Origin: JAWQFO01 sp033436665
Lineage (GTDB): Bacteria > Pseudomonadota > Alphaproteobacteria > Rhodobacterales > Rhodobacteraceae
Length of the DNA: 64,000 nucleotides
Direction of reading: 5' to 3'
NCBI RefSeq assembly: GCF_033436665.1
Contig: NZ_JAWQFO010000005.1
Span: 1-64,000, forward strand
Position numbers and translations under genes: made by a program. Shown here piece after piece: positions 43,907 to 51,429 of this stretch; position 1 is the first letter of the stretch; each line of letters opens with the position of its first letter. The notes beneath the pieces were generated by a model that worked only from the letters and a program-made list of their open reading frames with translations, searched no databases and had not been told where the DNA came from.

Positions 43907-45007
43907 ATGACCCGGCAGATCAACTACGGGCTGATCGGATGCGGCATGATGGGGCAGGAGCATCTGCGCAACATCGCGCTCTTGGAGAACGCCCGCGTCG
44001 CCGCGATCTTCGAGCCCGATGCCGCGATGGCGCGGATCGCCGGAAAGCTGGCGCCCGGGGCACGGATGGCGGGATCGGTCGACGACCTGCTGACGGATGA
44101 AAGCCTCGACTGCCTCGTCATCGTCAGCCCCAACCATCTTCACGTCGGGCAGATCGAAGAGATCGCCGCGCGCCGTCCGCTGCCGCTGCTGGTCGAAAAG
44201 CCGCTTTACACCAACCCCTCCGACCGGACTCGGATCGAGGCGCTGAAGGCCGGCTACCCGGCGCCGATCTGGGTTGCGATGGAGTATCGCTACATGCCGC
44301 CCGTTGCTGTGCTGGTCGCCGAGGCCGAGGCGGTGACGGGCGGGGTGCGCATGCTCAGCATCCGCGAACACCGCTTTCCGTTCCTGCGGAAGGTGGGCGA
44401 CTGGAACCGGTTCAACCGAAACACCGGCGGCACGTTCGTCGAGAAATGCTGCCATTTCTTCGACCTGATGCGGCTGATCCTGAAATCCGACCCGGTGCGC
44501 GTGATGGCCACGGGCGGGCAGGCGGTCAATCATCTCGACGAAAGCTACGGCGGAGAGGTGCCGGACATCCTCGATCATGGCTACGTCATCGTCGATTTCG
44601 CCTCCGGAGCGCGGGCAATGCTGGAGCTGTGCATGTTCGCCGAGGGCGCGCGGTTCCAGGAGGAGATTTCGGCGGTGGGCTCGCAGGGCAAGATCGAGGC
44701 CCGCGTGCCGGGGCCGTCCCGGTTCTGGCCGGTCGAGCTTGGCGCCCCGCCGGTTCCGGAGCTCGAAGTGAGCCCGCGCGCGCCCAAAGGTCCGGCGCTG
44801 CGGGAAATCCCGGTGGACCCCACGCTGCTGGAGGCCGGCGACCACAACGGATCGACCTTCTACCAGCACCGGCGGTTTCTCGACCTCGTGCGCTCCGGCG
44901 GGCGTCCCGAGGTCACCGTGGACGATGGCGCCTGGGCGGTGCGCATGGGGCAGGCGGCTCAGGTGTCGGCCGAGACCGGGACGGCGGTGACTTTCGACAG
45001 CCTGTAG
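43907..45007 (+). CDS. Gfo/Idh/MocA-family NAD(P)-dependent oxidoreductase
   Basis: This 366-aa protein has the Rossmann motif GLIGCGMMGQEH (about 8-19) and the family lysine motif VEKPLYT (about 97-103). In the second domain, GGTFVEKCCHFFDLMRL carries the histidine/aspartate seen in sugar dehydrogenases of the family. Members act on sugars, inositols and sugar derivatives. It lies directly after the GntR gene and probably processes a carbohydrate product of the neighbouring pathway. Its substrate is not identifiable. Confidence 0.87.
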   Translation: MTRQINYGLIGCGMMGQEHLRNIALLENARVAAIFEPDAAMARIAGKLAPGARMAGSVDDLLTDESLDCLVIVSPNHLHVGQIEEIAARRPLPLLVEKPLYTNPSDRTRIEALKAGYPAPIWVAMEYRYMPPVAVLVAEAEAVTGGVRMLSIREHRFPFLRKVGDWNRFNRNTGGTFVEKCCHFFDLMRLILKSDPVRVMATGGQAVNHLDESYGGEVPDILDHGYVIVDFASGARAMLELCMFAEGARFQEEISAVGSQGKIEARVPGPSRFWPVELGAPPVPELEVSPRAPKGPALREIPVDPTLLEAGDHNGSTFYQHRRFLDLVRSGGRPEVTVDDGAWAVRMGQAAQVSAETGTAVTFDSL

Positions 45008-45025
45008 AAGTCGACCGCGCGCGGA

Positions 45026-45673
45026 TCAGCCTTGGCCGAGAGTACTTGCGGAGCGGGCGAGTTCCGTGATCCCGGCCCAGTCTTCGCCCGAGACCTTGTC
45101 TTCGGGTGCGACCCAGCTCCCGCCCGCGCAGACCACGTTCGGCAAGGACAGGTAGCTTTCGGCGTTCTTCGGGCTGACCCCGCCCGTCGGGCAGAACCGG
45201 ACCTGCGGCAGCGGGCCCGCAAGCGCCTTGAGCGCGGGCGCTCCGCCCGATGTCTCGGCTGGAAAGAACTTGAGCATGTCATAGCCGCGGGCCAGCAGCC
45301 GCATGGCCTCGCTGGCCGTTGCGGCTCCCGGCAGCATCGGCAGGCCGGCGGCCTCGGCGGCATCCAGCAGCTCGTCGGTCGCACCGGGCGAGACGCCGAA
45401 CCGGGCGCCCGCATCGACTGCGCGCTTCACGTCGTCGGGCGTCAGAAGCGTTCCGGCGCCGGCGATGCCGCCTTCGACCTGCGCCATCTGCGAGATCGCC
45501 TCGAGGGCTGCGGGCGTGCGCAGCGTGACCTCGAGCACCGGGAGGCCGCCCGCGACCAGAGCCTCGGCCAAGGGTTTCGCGGTCTTCGTGTCGCGAACGA
45601 CGAGCACGGGGATGATCGGCGCCTTGCGGCAGATGTCATGGGTAAAGGCGCTGGCCTCGGTCGGTGTCATCAA
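45026..45673 (-). CDS. eda: 2-keto-3-deoxy-6-phosphogluconate aldolase
   Basis: This 215-aa class I aldolase cleaves KDPG to pyruvate and glyceraldehyde-3-phosphate. The glutamate region is VLEVTLRTPAAL, and the Schiff-base lysine lies in GYDMLKFFPAE (about residue 136). FCPTGGVSPKNAESYL forms the phosphate site. It lies 23 nt after edd on the same strand, so the two are an operon. It is convergent with the Gfo/Idh gene. Confidence 0.94.
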   Translation of the reverse strand: MMTPTEASAFTHDICRKAPIIPVLVVRDTKTAKPLAEALVAGGLPVLEVTLRTPAALEAISQMAQVEGGIAGAGTLLTPDDVKRAVDAGARFGVSPGATDELLDAAEAAGLPMLPGAATASEAMRLLARGYDMLKFFPAETSGGAPALKALAGPLPQVRFCPTGGVSPKNAESYLSLPNVVCAGGSWVAPEDKVSGEDWAGITELARSASTLGQG

Positions 45674-45696
45674 GAGTTCCCTCGTGGGTGATAAAG

Positions 45697-47496
45697 TCAG
45701 AGCACGCTGGCGCCGGTGTCGGCCGAACCGACCAGCCGCCGGAAGTTGGCGAAGAGATCCCGGCCCTGCCCGTGTTCGTTTGCGCTCAGGTCTGCCTCGG
45801 CCAAGTGCCGGTCGAGCACGCCCTCGGTCACGATGTCAAGAGTGCCATGCTCGGCATCGACACGCAGGATGTCGCCGTCGCGCACCCGCGCGATGTTGCC
45901 GCCATCGACCGCTTCGGGGCAGACGTGGATCGCCGACAGGACCTTGCCCGAGGCTCCGGACATGCGCCCGTCGGTGACCAGCGCCACCTTCAGCCCGCGT
46001 GCCAGCAGGTTGGCGAGGATCGGTGTCAGGCTGTGCAGTTCCGGCATGCCGTTGGCCTTGGGTCCCTGAAAGCGCACCACGACCACGACGTCTCCGTCGA
46101 ATTCGCCGTTCCGGTAGGCCGCCTTGACCGCTTCCTGGTCGTGAAAGACGCGGGCGGGCGCTTCGACGATGCGGTGCTCGGGCGCCACGGCGGACACCTT
46201 GCAGACGGCGGTGCCGAGCGCGCCGGCCATGCGCTTGAGCCCGCCGGTCGGCTGGAACGGATCGTTCGCCGGGCGCACGATCTTGTCGTTGAGGCTGGTC
46301 TTCGGTCCCGCGACCCAGTCCAGCACCCCATCGGTGATCTTGGGCTCTTGCGTATACCGCTCCAGCCCCTTCCCGGCGATCGTCGTCACGTCCTCGTGCA
46401 GCAGGCCCGCGCCCAGAAGTTCGCCGATCATGAAGCCGAGCCCACCGGCAGCGTGGAAGTGGTTCACGTCCGCAAGGCCGTTGGGGTAGACCCGCGCCAA
46501 AAGCGGGGTCACGTCGGCGAGATCCGAGAAATCCTGCCAGTCGAGCACGATGCCGCCTGCACGCGCCATCGCGACAAGATGGATCAGGAGATTGGTCGAC
46601 CCGCCCGTGGCATGAAGGCCGACGATGCCGTTGGCATAGGCGCGTTCGTCGAGCACGTCGCAGACCGGCGTATATTCGTTCCCGAGATGGCTGATCGCCA
46701 ATGCGCGTTGCGCCCCGGCTTCGGTCAGCGCGTCGCGCAGCGGCGTGTTCGGGTTGACGAAGCTCGAACCGGGCAGGTGCAACCCCATGAACTCCATCAG
46801 CATCTGGTTGGTGTTCGCGGTGCCGTAGAAGGTGCAGGTACCGGGACCGTGATAAGCCGCCATCTCGGCCTTCATCAGCGTGTCGCGCCCGACCTCACCG
46901 GCGGCGAACTGCTGGCGCACCTTCGCCTTCTCGTCATTGGAGATGCCGGAAGTCATCGGCCCGGCCGGCAGGAACACCGTCGGAATGTGACCGAAGGTTT
47001 GTGCGGCAATCACCAGCCCCGGGACGATCTTGTCGCAGACCCCGAGGTAGACCGCCGCGTCATAGGTGTTGTGGCTCATCGCGACGCCGGTCGCCATGGC
47101 GATGACATCGCGCGAAAACAGGCTCAGCTCCATCCCCGGTGTGCCTTGCGTGACACCGTCGCACATCGCCGGAACGCCGCCTGCGACCTGCGCCGTGCCG
47201 CCCACGCGCCGCGCCGCCTCGCGGATCAGCTCGGGAAAGCGCTCGAATGGCTGATGCGCCGAGAGCATGTCGTTGTAGGTGGTCACGATCGCAAGGTTGC
47301 CGGCAGTCGTCGTGGCCAGCGCCTCCTGGTCCGGACCCGCGCCGGCATAGGCATGGGCCTGTCCGCTGCAGCCCAGGTGCGCCCGCGCGGGTCCGTCCTG
47401 AGCGGCCTGTCCCATCCGGTCCATATATGCGCGGCGCGTCAGTTCGCTGCGCGCTATTATGCGGTCTGTGACCCTGGCGAGCGTGTCGTTGAGCAT
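45697..47496 (-). CDS. edd: 6-phosphogluconate dehydratase
   Basis: This 599-aa IlvD/Edd-family dehydratase makes KDPG from 6-phosphogluconate. Cluster and active-site regions are visible: AHLGCSGQ, GGVPAMCDGVTQG, a cysteine in YLGVCDKIVPGL, and ATGGSTNLLIHLVA. Length is standard. With eda it forms the lower Entner-Doudoroff path, the usual glucose route in Rhodobacterales; zwf and pgl are not in the window. A LacI-type palindrome lies 67-78 nt upstream of its start. Confidence 0.95.
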   Translation of the reverse strand: MLNDTLARVTDRIIARSELTRRAYMDRMGQAAQDGPARAHLGCSGQAHAYAGAGPDQEALATTTAGNLAIVTTYNDMLSAHQPFERFPELIREAARRVGGTAQVAGGVPAMCDGVTQGTPGMELSLFSRDVIAMATGVAMSHNTYDAAVYLGVCDKIVPGLVIAAQTFGHIPTVFLPAGPMTSGISNDEKAKVRQQFAAGEVGRDTLMKAEMAAYHGPGTCTFYGTANTNQMLMEFMGLHLPGSSFVNPNTPLRDALTEAGAQRALAISHLGNEYTPVCDVLDERAYANGIVGLHATGGSTNLLIHLVAMARAGGIVLDWQDFSDLADVTPLLARVYPNGLADVNHFHAAGGLGFMIGELLGAGLLHEDVTTIAGKGLERYTQEPKITDGVLDWVAGPKTSLNDKIVRPANDPFQPTGGLKRMAGALGTAVCKVSAVAPEHRIVEAPARVFHDQEAVKAAYRNGEFDGDVVVVVRFQGPKANGMPELHSLTPILANLLARGLKVALVTDGRMSGASGKVLSAIHVCPEAVDGGNIARVRDGDILRVDAEHGTLDIVTEGVLDRHLAEADLSANEHGQGRDLFANFRRLVGSADTGASVL

Positions 47497-47562
47497 GGGC
47501 TTGATCCTCGTTCGGCGCGTCGAATCGCTTCGGGTGTTACACCTGTCGCTGTCGCAACTCCT

Positions 47563-47574
47563 GTTAGCGCTAAC
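47563..47574. promoter_or_regulatory. LacI-type palindrome in the edd promoter region
   Basis: GTTAGCGCTAAC is a perfect 12-bp palindrome with the AGCGCT centre common to LacI/GalR operators, 67 nt upstream of the edd start in the 306-bp divergent gap (47497-47802). Apart from this and the site before nasT, the gap shows no gene or clear promoter. The regulator is unknown; a gluconate- or glucose-responsive LacI protein would fit. Confidence 0.5.
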
Positions 47575-47790
47575 CTATCATGTCGCGCCGGCAGCTTCAA
47601 TTGCAGTCGAGCGGTGCCTGAGCCGGCGATCGCGAATTGCCGCGCATCTGGCGACATTGGCGGAGTTGCATGCATATCGCGCAACCCGATTGCACAAAGA
47701 GCAGGCAGTTCGGACGTCTTCTGACCGCGCTTTGACCGGTTCGCGGGGGCCTGTTGCCGGGGCGGGCTTGAAAAGCGCCGGGCACTGGTT

Positions 47791-47801
47791 CTGCAATGCA
47801 G
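47791..47801. promoter_or_regulatory. CTGC-N3-GCAG palindrome at the nasT start
   Basis: CTGCAATGCAG ends one base before the nasT ATG (47803). It shares the CTGC-N3-GCAG layout with the sites at 21812 and 51244. Bound protein here could block transcription or translation initiation of nasTS. Confidence 0.35.
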
Positions 47802-47802
47802 C

Positions 47803-48387
47803 ATGCCCGACCGACTGTCCATCGTCATAATCGAGCGCGACCGCGACCGGGCGCTGATGATCGCCGACGCCTTGACGCAGGTTGAGGACCATGAACTCCA
47901 CATCATCTCGGACGTGACCGGTCTGCGCCGTAGTATCGCAGAACGCAATCCCGACGTGGTCCTTGTCGACCTCACCAGCCCGAGCCGCGATACGCTGGAG
48001 GAACTCGCGCTTGCGTCCGGGCCGCTGGAACGCCCGGTGGCGATGTTCGTCGACCGCACCGACAGCACGCTGACGCGCCAGGCGGTCGAGGCCGGCGTGT
48101 CGGCCTATGTCGTGGGCGGGCTGCATCCCGATCGCATCCGCCCGGTGCTTGACGCCGCCGTGGCGCGGTTCCGGATGTTTCAGCGCATGCGCACGGAACT
48201 TGCCGCCACCAAGCAGGCCCTGCAGGAGCGCAAGGTGATCGAGCGGGCGAAAGGCATCCTGATGCGCAGTCGCGGGATGACCGAGGACGAGGCCTATGCG
48301 CTGTTGCGCAGCACCGCGATGGAAAAGGGCCGCCGTCTGCCGGACGTGGCCGAGGCGCTGGTCACCGCGGCGGGCCTGCTGCAATGA
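47803..48387 (+). CDS. nasT: ANTAR-domain response regulator, nitrate antiterminator NasT
   Basis: This 194-aa protein has a receiver-like domain (about 5-120; DVVLVDLTSPSRD with D56 at the phosphorylation position) and a C-terminal ANTAR domain. The ANTAR core ALQERKVIERAKGILM...MTEDEAYALLRSTAM is clear. NasT binds a two-hairpin leader RNA and prevents termination before nitrate-assimilation genes; NasS holds it when nitrate is absent. It is coupled to nasS by ATGA. The expected RNA target is present at 51276-51368. Confidence 0.93.
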   Translation: MPDRLSIVIIERDRDRALMIADALTQVEDHELHIISDVTGLRRSIAERNPDVVLVDLTSPSRDTLEELALASGPLERPVAMFVDRTDSTLTRQAVEAGVSAYVVGGLHPDRIRPVLDAAVARFRMFQRMRTELAATKQALQERKVIERAKGILMRSRGMTEDEAYALLRSTAMEKGRRLPDVAEALVTAAGLLQ

Positions 48388-49562
48388 GCGGCCTGGAACT
48401 GACGGCGGGTTTCATTCCGCTGGTGGACGCGGCGCCGCTGATCGTCGCGCGCGAGATGGGGTTCGCCGACGAAGAGGGGCTGCGCCTCAGCCTGCGCCGC
48501 GCCCCGAGCTGGTCGATGCTGCGCGACATGTTGGCGGTCGGGCAGATCGAGGCGGCGCACATGCTCGGCCCGGTGCCGGTCGCGATGGCGCTGGGGCTGG
48601 GCGGTCTGTCGGACCGGATCGACGTACTGTCGGTTCTGTCGGTCAACGGCAACGTGGTCGGCGTGTCCAACGAAATCGCGGCCCAACTGCGGGAGGCCGG
48701 CCATCCGCCCGGCGCCCTGCGCGACGCGGCGACCGTTGGGCGGGCGCTGATCGGGCTCGGTCGACCGTTGCGGATCGGGGTGCCGTTCCCGTTTTCGATG
48801 CATGCCGAACTGCTCTATTACTGGCTGGGATCGCTGGGGTTGGCCGCGCCGCAGGCGCTCGACGTGCATACGCTGCCGCCGCAGATGATGGCCGACGCCA
48901 TCGCGGCGGACGAGATCGACGCCTTTTGCGTCGGAGAACCCTGGGGTTCGATCGCCGTGGAGGGCGGTGTCGGAGAGCTGATCCTGCCGACGGCGGCGAT
49001 CCGGTCCTTTGCGCCGGAAAAGGTGCTGGTCGTCCGGCACCAATGGGCCGAGACCGAGCCGGACCTGACCGGGCGGCTGATGCGCGCGGTCTGGAAGGCC
49101 GGCCGCTGGCTGGGCCGGGTGGAGAACCGTATCACCGCTGCCGAGCTTCTGCATCGTCCCGGATATCTCGGGGTTTCTCCGGAGGTGATCGACCGTGCAC
49201 TCAGCGGGCGCCTTGTGACGGCCCGCGACGGATATGAACAGCATGTTCCGGGGTTTCTGGAGTTTCATGCCGGTGCCGCGACCTTTCCCTGGAAATCGCA
49301 GGCGGCCTGGATCGCGGCGCGACTCGCCGCGAGGCTCGGGCTGGAGCGCGGCGCCGCGGTCTCGGCCGCGCGGGCCGTGTTTCGAACCGATCTCTATCGT
49401 CGTCACCTGGCCGGGACCGGTGCCGAAATGCCGGGCGCGTCCGACAAGCTCGAAGGGGCGCTCGAGGTGCCGACGGCGGTGGCCTCGGAATCGGGACGTC
49501 TGCAGCTGATGCCGGACCGGTTCTTCGACGGGGCGATCTTCGACCCGAAGGCGCCGGTCTGA
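48384..49562 (+). CDS. nasS: Nitrate sensor NasS (cytoplasmic NrtA-like protein)
   Basis: This 392-aa protein has the nitrate/bicarbonate-binding fold of NrtA (LTAGFIPLVDAAPLIVAREM, WSMLRDMLAVGQIEAAHMLGP, FCVGEPWGS) but no signal peptide. That is the hallmark of NasS, the nitrate and nitrite sensor that sequesters NasT. Homology to the transported-ligand protein NrtA at 51430 is evident in the shared motifs. It is convergent with the exopolysaccharide gene, which separates nasTS from the structural operon. Confidence 0.92.
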   Translation: MSGLELTAGFIPLVDAAPLIVAREMGFADEEGLRLSLRRAPSWSMLRDMLAVGQIEAAHMLGPVPVAMALGLGGLSDRIDVLSVLSVNGNVVGVSNEIAAQLREAGHPPGALRDAATVGRALIGLGRPLRIGVPFPFSMHAELLYYWLGSLGLAAPQALDVHTLPPQMMADAIAADEIDAFCVGEPWGSIAVEGGVGELILPTAAIRSFAPEKVLVVRHQWAETEPDLTGRLMRAVWKAGRWLGRVENRITAAELLHRPGYLGVSPEVIDRALSGRLVTARDGYEQHVPGFLEFHAGAATFPWKSQAAWIAARLAARLGLERGAAVSAARAVFRTDLYRRHLAGTGAEMPGASDKLEGALEVPTAVASESGRLQLMPDRFFDGAIFDPKAPV

Positions 49563-49576
49563 ACCCGGCGCAGGTG

Positions 49577-51037
49577 TCAGTAGGCCTTGCGCGTGTCCAG
49601 AAGGGCCAGCGGCGTGCGCAGCAGGATCTTGATGTCGAGCCAGAGCGACCAGTTCTCGATGTAGCGCATGTCGTCGTCGACGCGGGCGCGCAGCTGTTCG
49701 GGGTCCTCGATCTCGCCCCGGAACCCGTTGACCTGGGCCAGTCCGGTGATGCCCGGCGGAAGCCGGTGACGGGCCGAGTAGTTGCGCACCAGTTCGCTGA
49801 ATTTTTCCTGCTGCGAGGACAGAGCGGTGAGCGCGTGCGGCCGCGGCCCCACCAAAGACAGAGATCCGTCGAGCACGTTGAGAAGTTGCGGAAGCTCGTC
49901 GATCGAGGTCTTGCGCAGGATGCGCCCGACCGGCGTGACCCTGTTATCGTCGCGTGTGACGATGCGTTCGGCGGCGCTGTCGCAGCGGTCGTGGTACATG
50001 CTGCGGAACTTCCAGACCTTGACGATGCGGTTGTTGAAGCCGTGCCGTTCCTGCCGGAAGAAGATCGGACCCGGGCTGGTGAGCCGGACCGCAAGCGCCG
50101 CGGCAAGCAGGACCGGTGACAACAGCGCCAGGGCGGTTCCGCCGACGGCGATGTCGAACAGACGCTTCGCCATGCGTCGCTCGGCGCCGAAGGTGCCGCT
50201 CAGGACGCCGGCGCCGGGCGCGTTCGGAAATCGCAGGTCCTCGCTGACCTCGGAAATGTGAATCGCGACCGGCAGGACGCTCATCTTGTCGAGCAGGTGC
50301 GCCATCCGCGCCTCGGCAGACAACGGCAGGGTCATGATGATCAGATCGATCTCGGCAATGCGGCAGAAATCGACGAGCGCGTCGAACCGTCCGATCTTGG
50401 GCACGTCCAGCAGCAGATCCGGCACGCGGTCGATCCCGCGGTCGTCGAAGAAGGCGCAAACCTTCACGTCGCAGTCGGGCTGAGCTTCGAGACCGCGCAG
50501 GACGCGCATCGCCTCGGTGTCGCTGCCGCCGGCCATGACCGCGCGCCGTGCGGTGAGCCCGGTCGCCACCAGCCACTGCACCGCGACGGCCACGAAAATC
50601 CGCACCGGCAGCGTGCCGAAAACGAACGCCACCGCCGCGGCGACGAACAACTCGCCCGAGGGCGTCGCGGGGGTGGTGAAGGTCAGGAGGGGCAGGAGCG
50701 GCATGAAGGCCAGAAGCGCGGCACTCGGGACCACCGACCGCCGGTTCTGCAACACTGTCAGCCGGTATCCCGGCCAGGCCGCGACGGCGCAGACCCCGCT
50801 GGCCGCCAGACCCAGCGCGGTCAGGACCGCGGCCAGAGGGGAGAACCACGCGGTCGTGGCATAAAGGACGAACCACATCGCAACGCCCAAAGTCACAACG
50901 TCGAGACAGGCCACCACGATCGCCACCCTGACGCCGACGAAGGCGGGGCGCGAGAAGCCGAGGGCCATTCGCACCGCTGCCTCGCCCAGCGTTCCTTCGT
51001 GATCTATTCCGCTGATCTGGTCGGGGATTTGGACCAT
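49577..51037 (-). CDS. Polyprenyl-phosphate sugar phosphotransferase (exopolysaccharide priming enzyme)
   Basis: This 486-aa inner-membrane protein has an N-terminal block of about four helices and a central Rossmann-like region (TARRAVMAGGSDTEAMRVL). The C-terminal catalytic domain of the WbaP/ExoY type includes KRLFDIAVGGTALALLSP, FRQERHG, KFRSM, KTSIDELPQLLNVL, SLVGPRP and HRLPPGITGLAQVNG. It transfers a sugar-1-phosphate to undecaprenyl phosphate to start exopolysaccharide repeats. ATG at 51037 has AGGCAGGT upstream and is preferred; 51097 is an in-frame alternative. No other polysaccharide gene is adjacent. Confidence 0.87.
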   Translation of the reverse strand: MVQIPDQISGIDHEGTLGEAAVRMALGFSRPAFVGVRVAIVVACLDVVTLGVAMWFVLYATTAWFSPLAAVLTALGLAASGVCAVAAWPGYRLTVLQNRRSVVPSAALLAFMPLLPLLTFTTPATPSGELFVAAAVAFVFGTLPVRIFVAVAVQWLVATGLTARRAVMAGGSDTEAMRVLRGLEAQPDCDVKVCAFFDDRGIDRVPDLLLDVPKIGRFDALVDFCRIAEIDLIIMTLPLSAEARMAHLLDKMSVLPVAIHISEVSEDLRFPNAPGAGVLSGTFGAERRMAKRLFDIAVGGTALALLSPVLLAAALAVRLTSPGPIFFRQERHGFNNRIVKVWKFRSMYHDRCDSAAERIVTRDDNRVTPVGRILRKTSIDELPQLLNVLDGSLSLVGPRPHALTALSSQQEKFSELVRNYSARHRLPPGITGLAQVNGFRGEIEDPEQLRARVDDDMRYIENWSLWLDIKILLRTPLALLDTRKAY

Positions 51038-51241
51038 GTCACGCACCTGCCTGAGTCTCACCTGAGCGCTCGGCCTAGCACGCTGCAAGTTAAGCATCCG
51101 TAGCCGGGCACACTGCGGGGTTGAACGATCCCTGCATGATTTTCGATCAATTGGCGAAATTCACAGCGAGATGGTGCCGAAGAAACAGGCAGACCCGGAT
51201 TCCGGCCCGGAATGCCAAGGCGATCTGCAAGTTTTCGTTTT

Positions 51242-51256
51242 TTCTGCGGTGCAGAA
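51242..51256. promoter_or_regulatory. CTGC-N3-GCAG palindrome upstream of nrtA
   Basis: TTCTGCGGTGCAGAA, preceded by a T-rich run, is identical to the site at 21810-21824 (17 bases including the leading TT). It lies just ahead of the nrtA leader hairpins, where the promoter should be. A PhaR-type regulator is possible from the pattern. The rest of 51038-51241 has no gene and no clear promoter. Confidence 0.45.
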
Positions 51257-51275
51257 GCGCTAGACACAAACCGAA

Positions 51276-51342
51276 GTCGAGCAAGGGCGCTCGACCGTCA
51301 CCCCCGAAGCAGGGACTTATCCCGAGCAAAGCCGCTCTGTCC
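51276..51342 (+). ncRNA. Two-hairpin ANTAR (NasT) target in the nrtA leader
   Basis: Hairpin P1 is GTCGAGC (51276-51282), loop AAGGGC, GCTCGAC (51289-51295). Hairpin P2 has inner stem GAGC (51324-51327), loop AAAGCC, GCTC (51334-51337), and a possible outer stem GGAC (51313-51316) with GTCC (51339-51342). Both loops are six bases with A at position 1 and G at position 4, the conserved loop signature of ANTAR-bound RNAs. NasT, encoded 3.5 kb upstream, is the expected binder. Lengths and pairings were read by eye. Confidence 0.75.
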
Positions 51343-51368
51343 GCCGGATTTCCGTCCGGTTGGAACAG
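51337..51368 (+). terminator. Terminator-like hairpin competing with ANTAR hairpin P2
   Basis: CTGT-CC-CCGGA (51337-51348) pairs with TCCGG-GG-ACAG (51355-51368), with a small internal loop, one bulge and loop TTTCCG. Its left arm reuses 51337-51342, the right arm of P2, so the two structures exclude each other. Only a weak T-run follows, so termination strength is uncertain. The coding region starts 61 nt later. Confidence 0.55.
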
Positions 51369-51429
51369 CAGGCTTTCGACTGTCGGGGGGTGATCCTCCC
51401 GGCGCAGATCCGATGCGAGGACCGAAACA

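Noticed and set aside
47780..47795. Sigma-54-like GGGCACTGGTTCTGCA before nasT
   Set aside because: It has GG-N10-GC spacing, but transcription would begin at about 47805, inside the nasT start codon, so a functional promoter is unlikely unless translation starts later.
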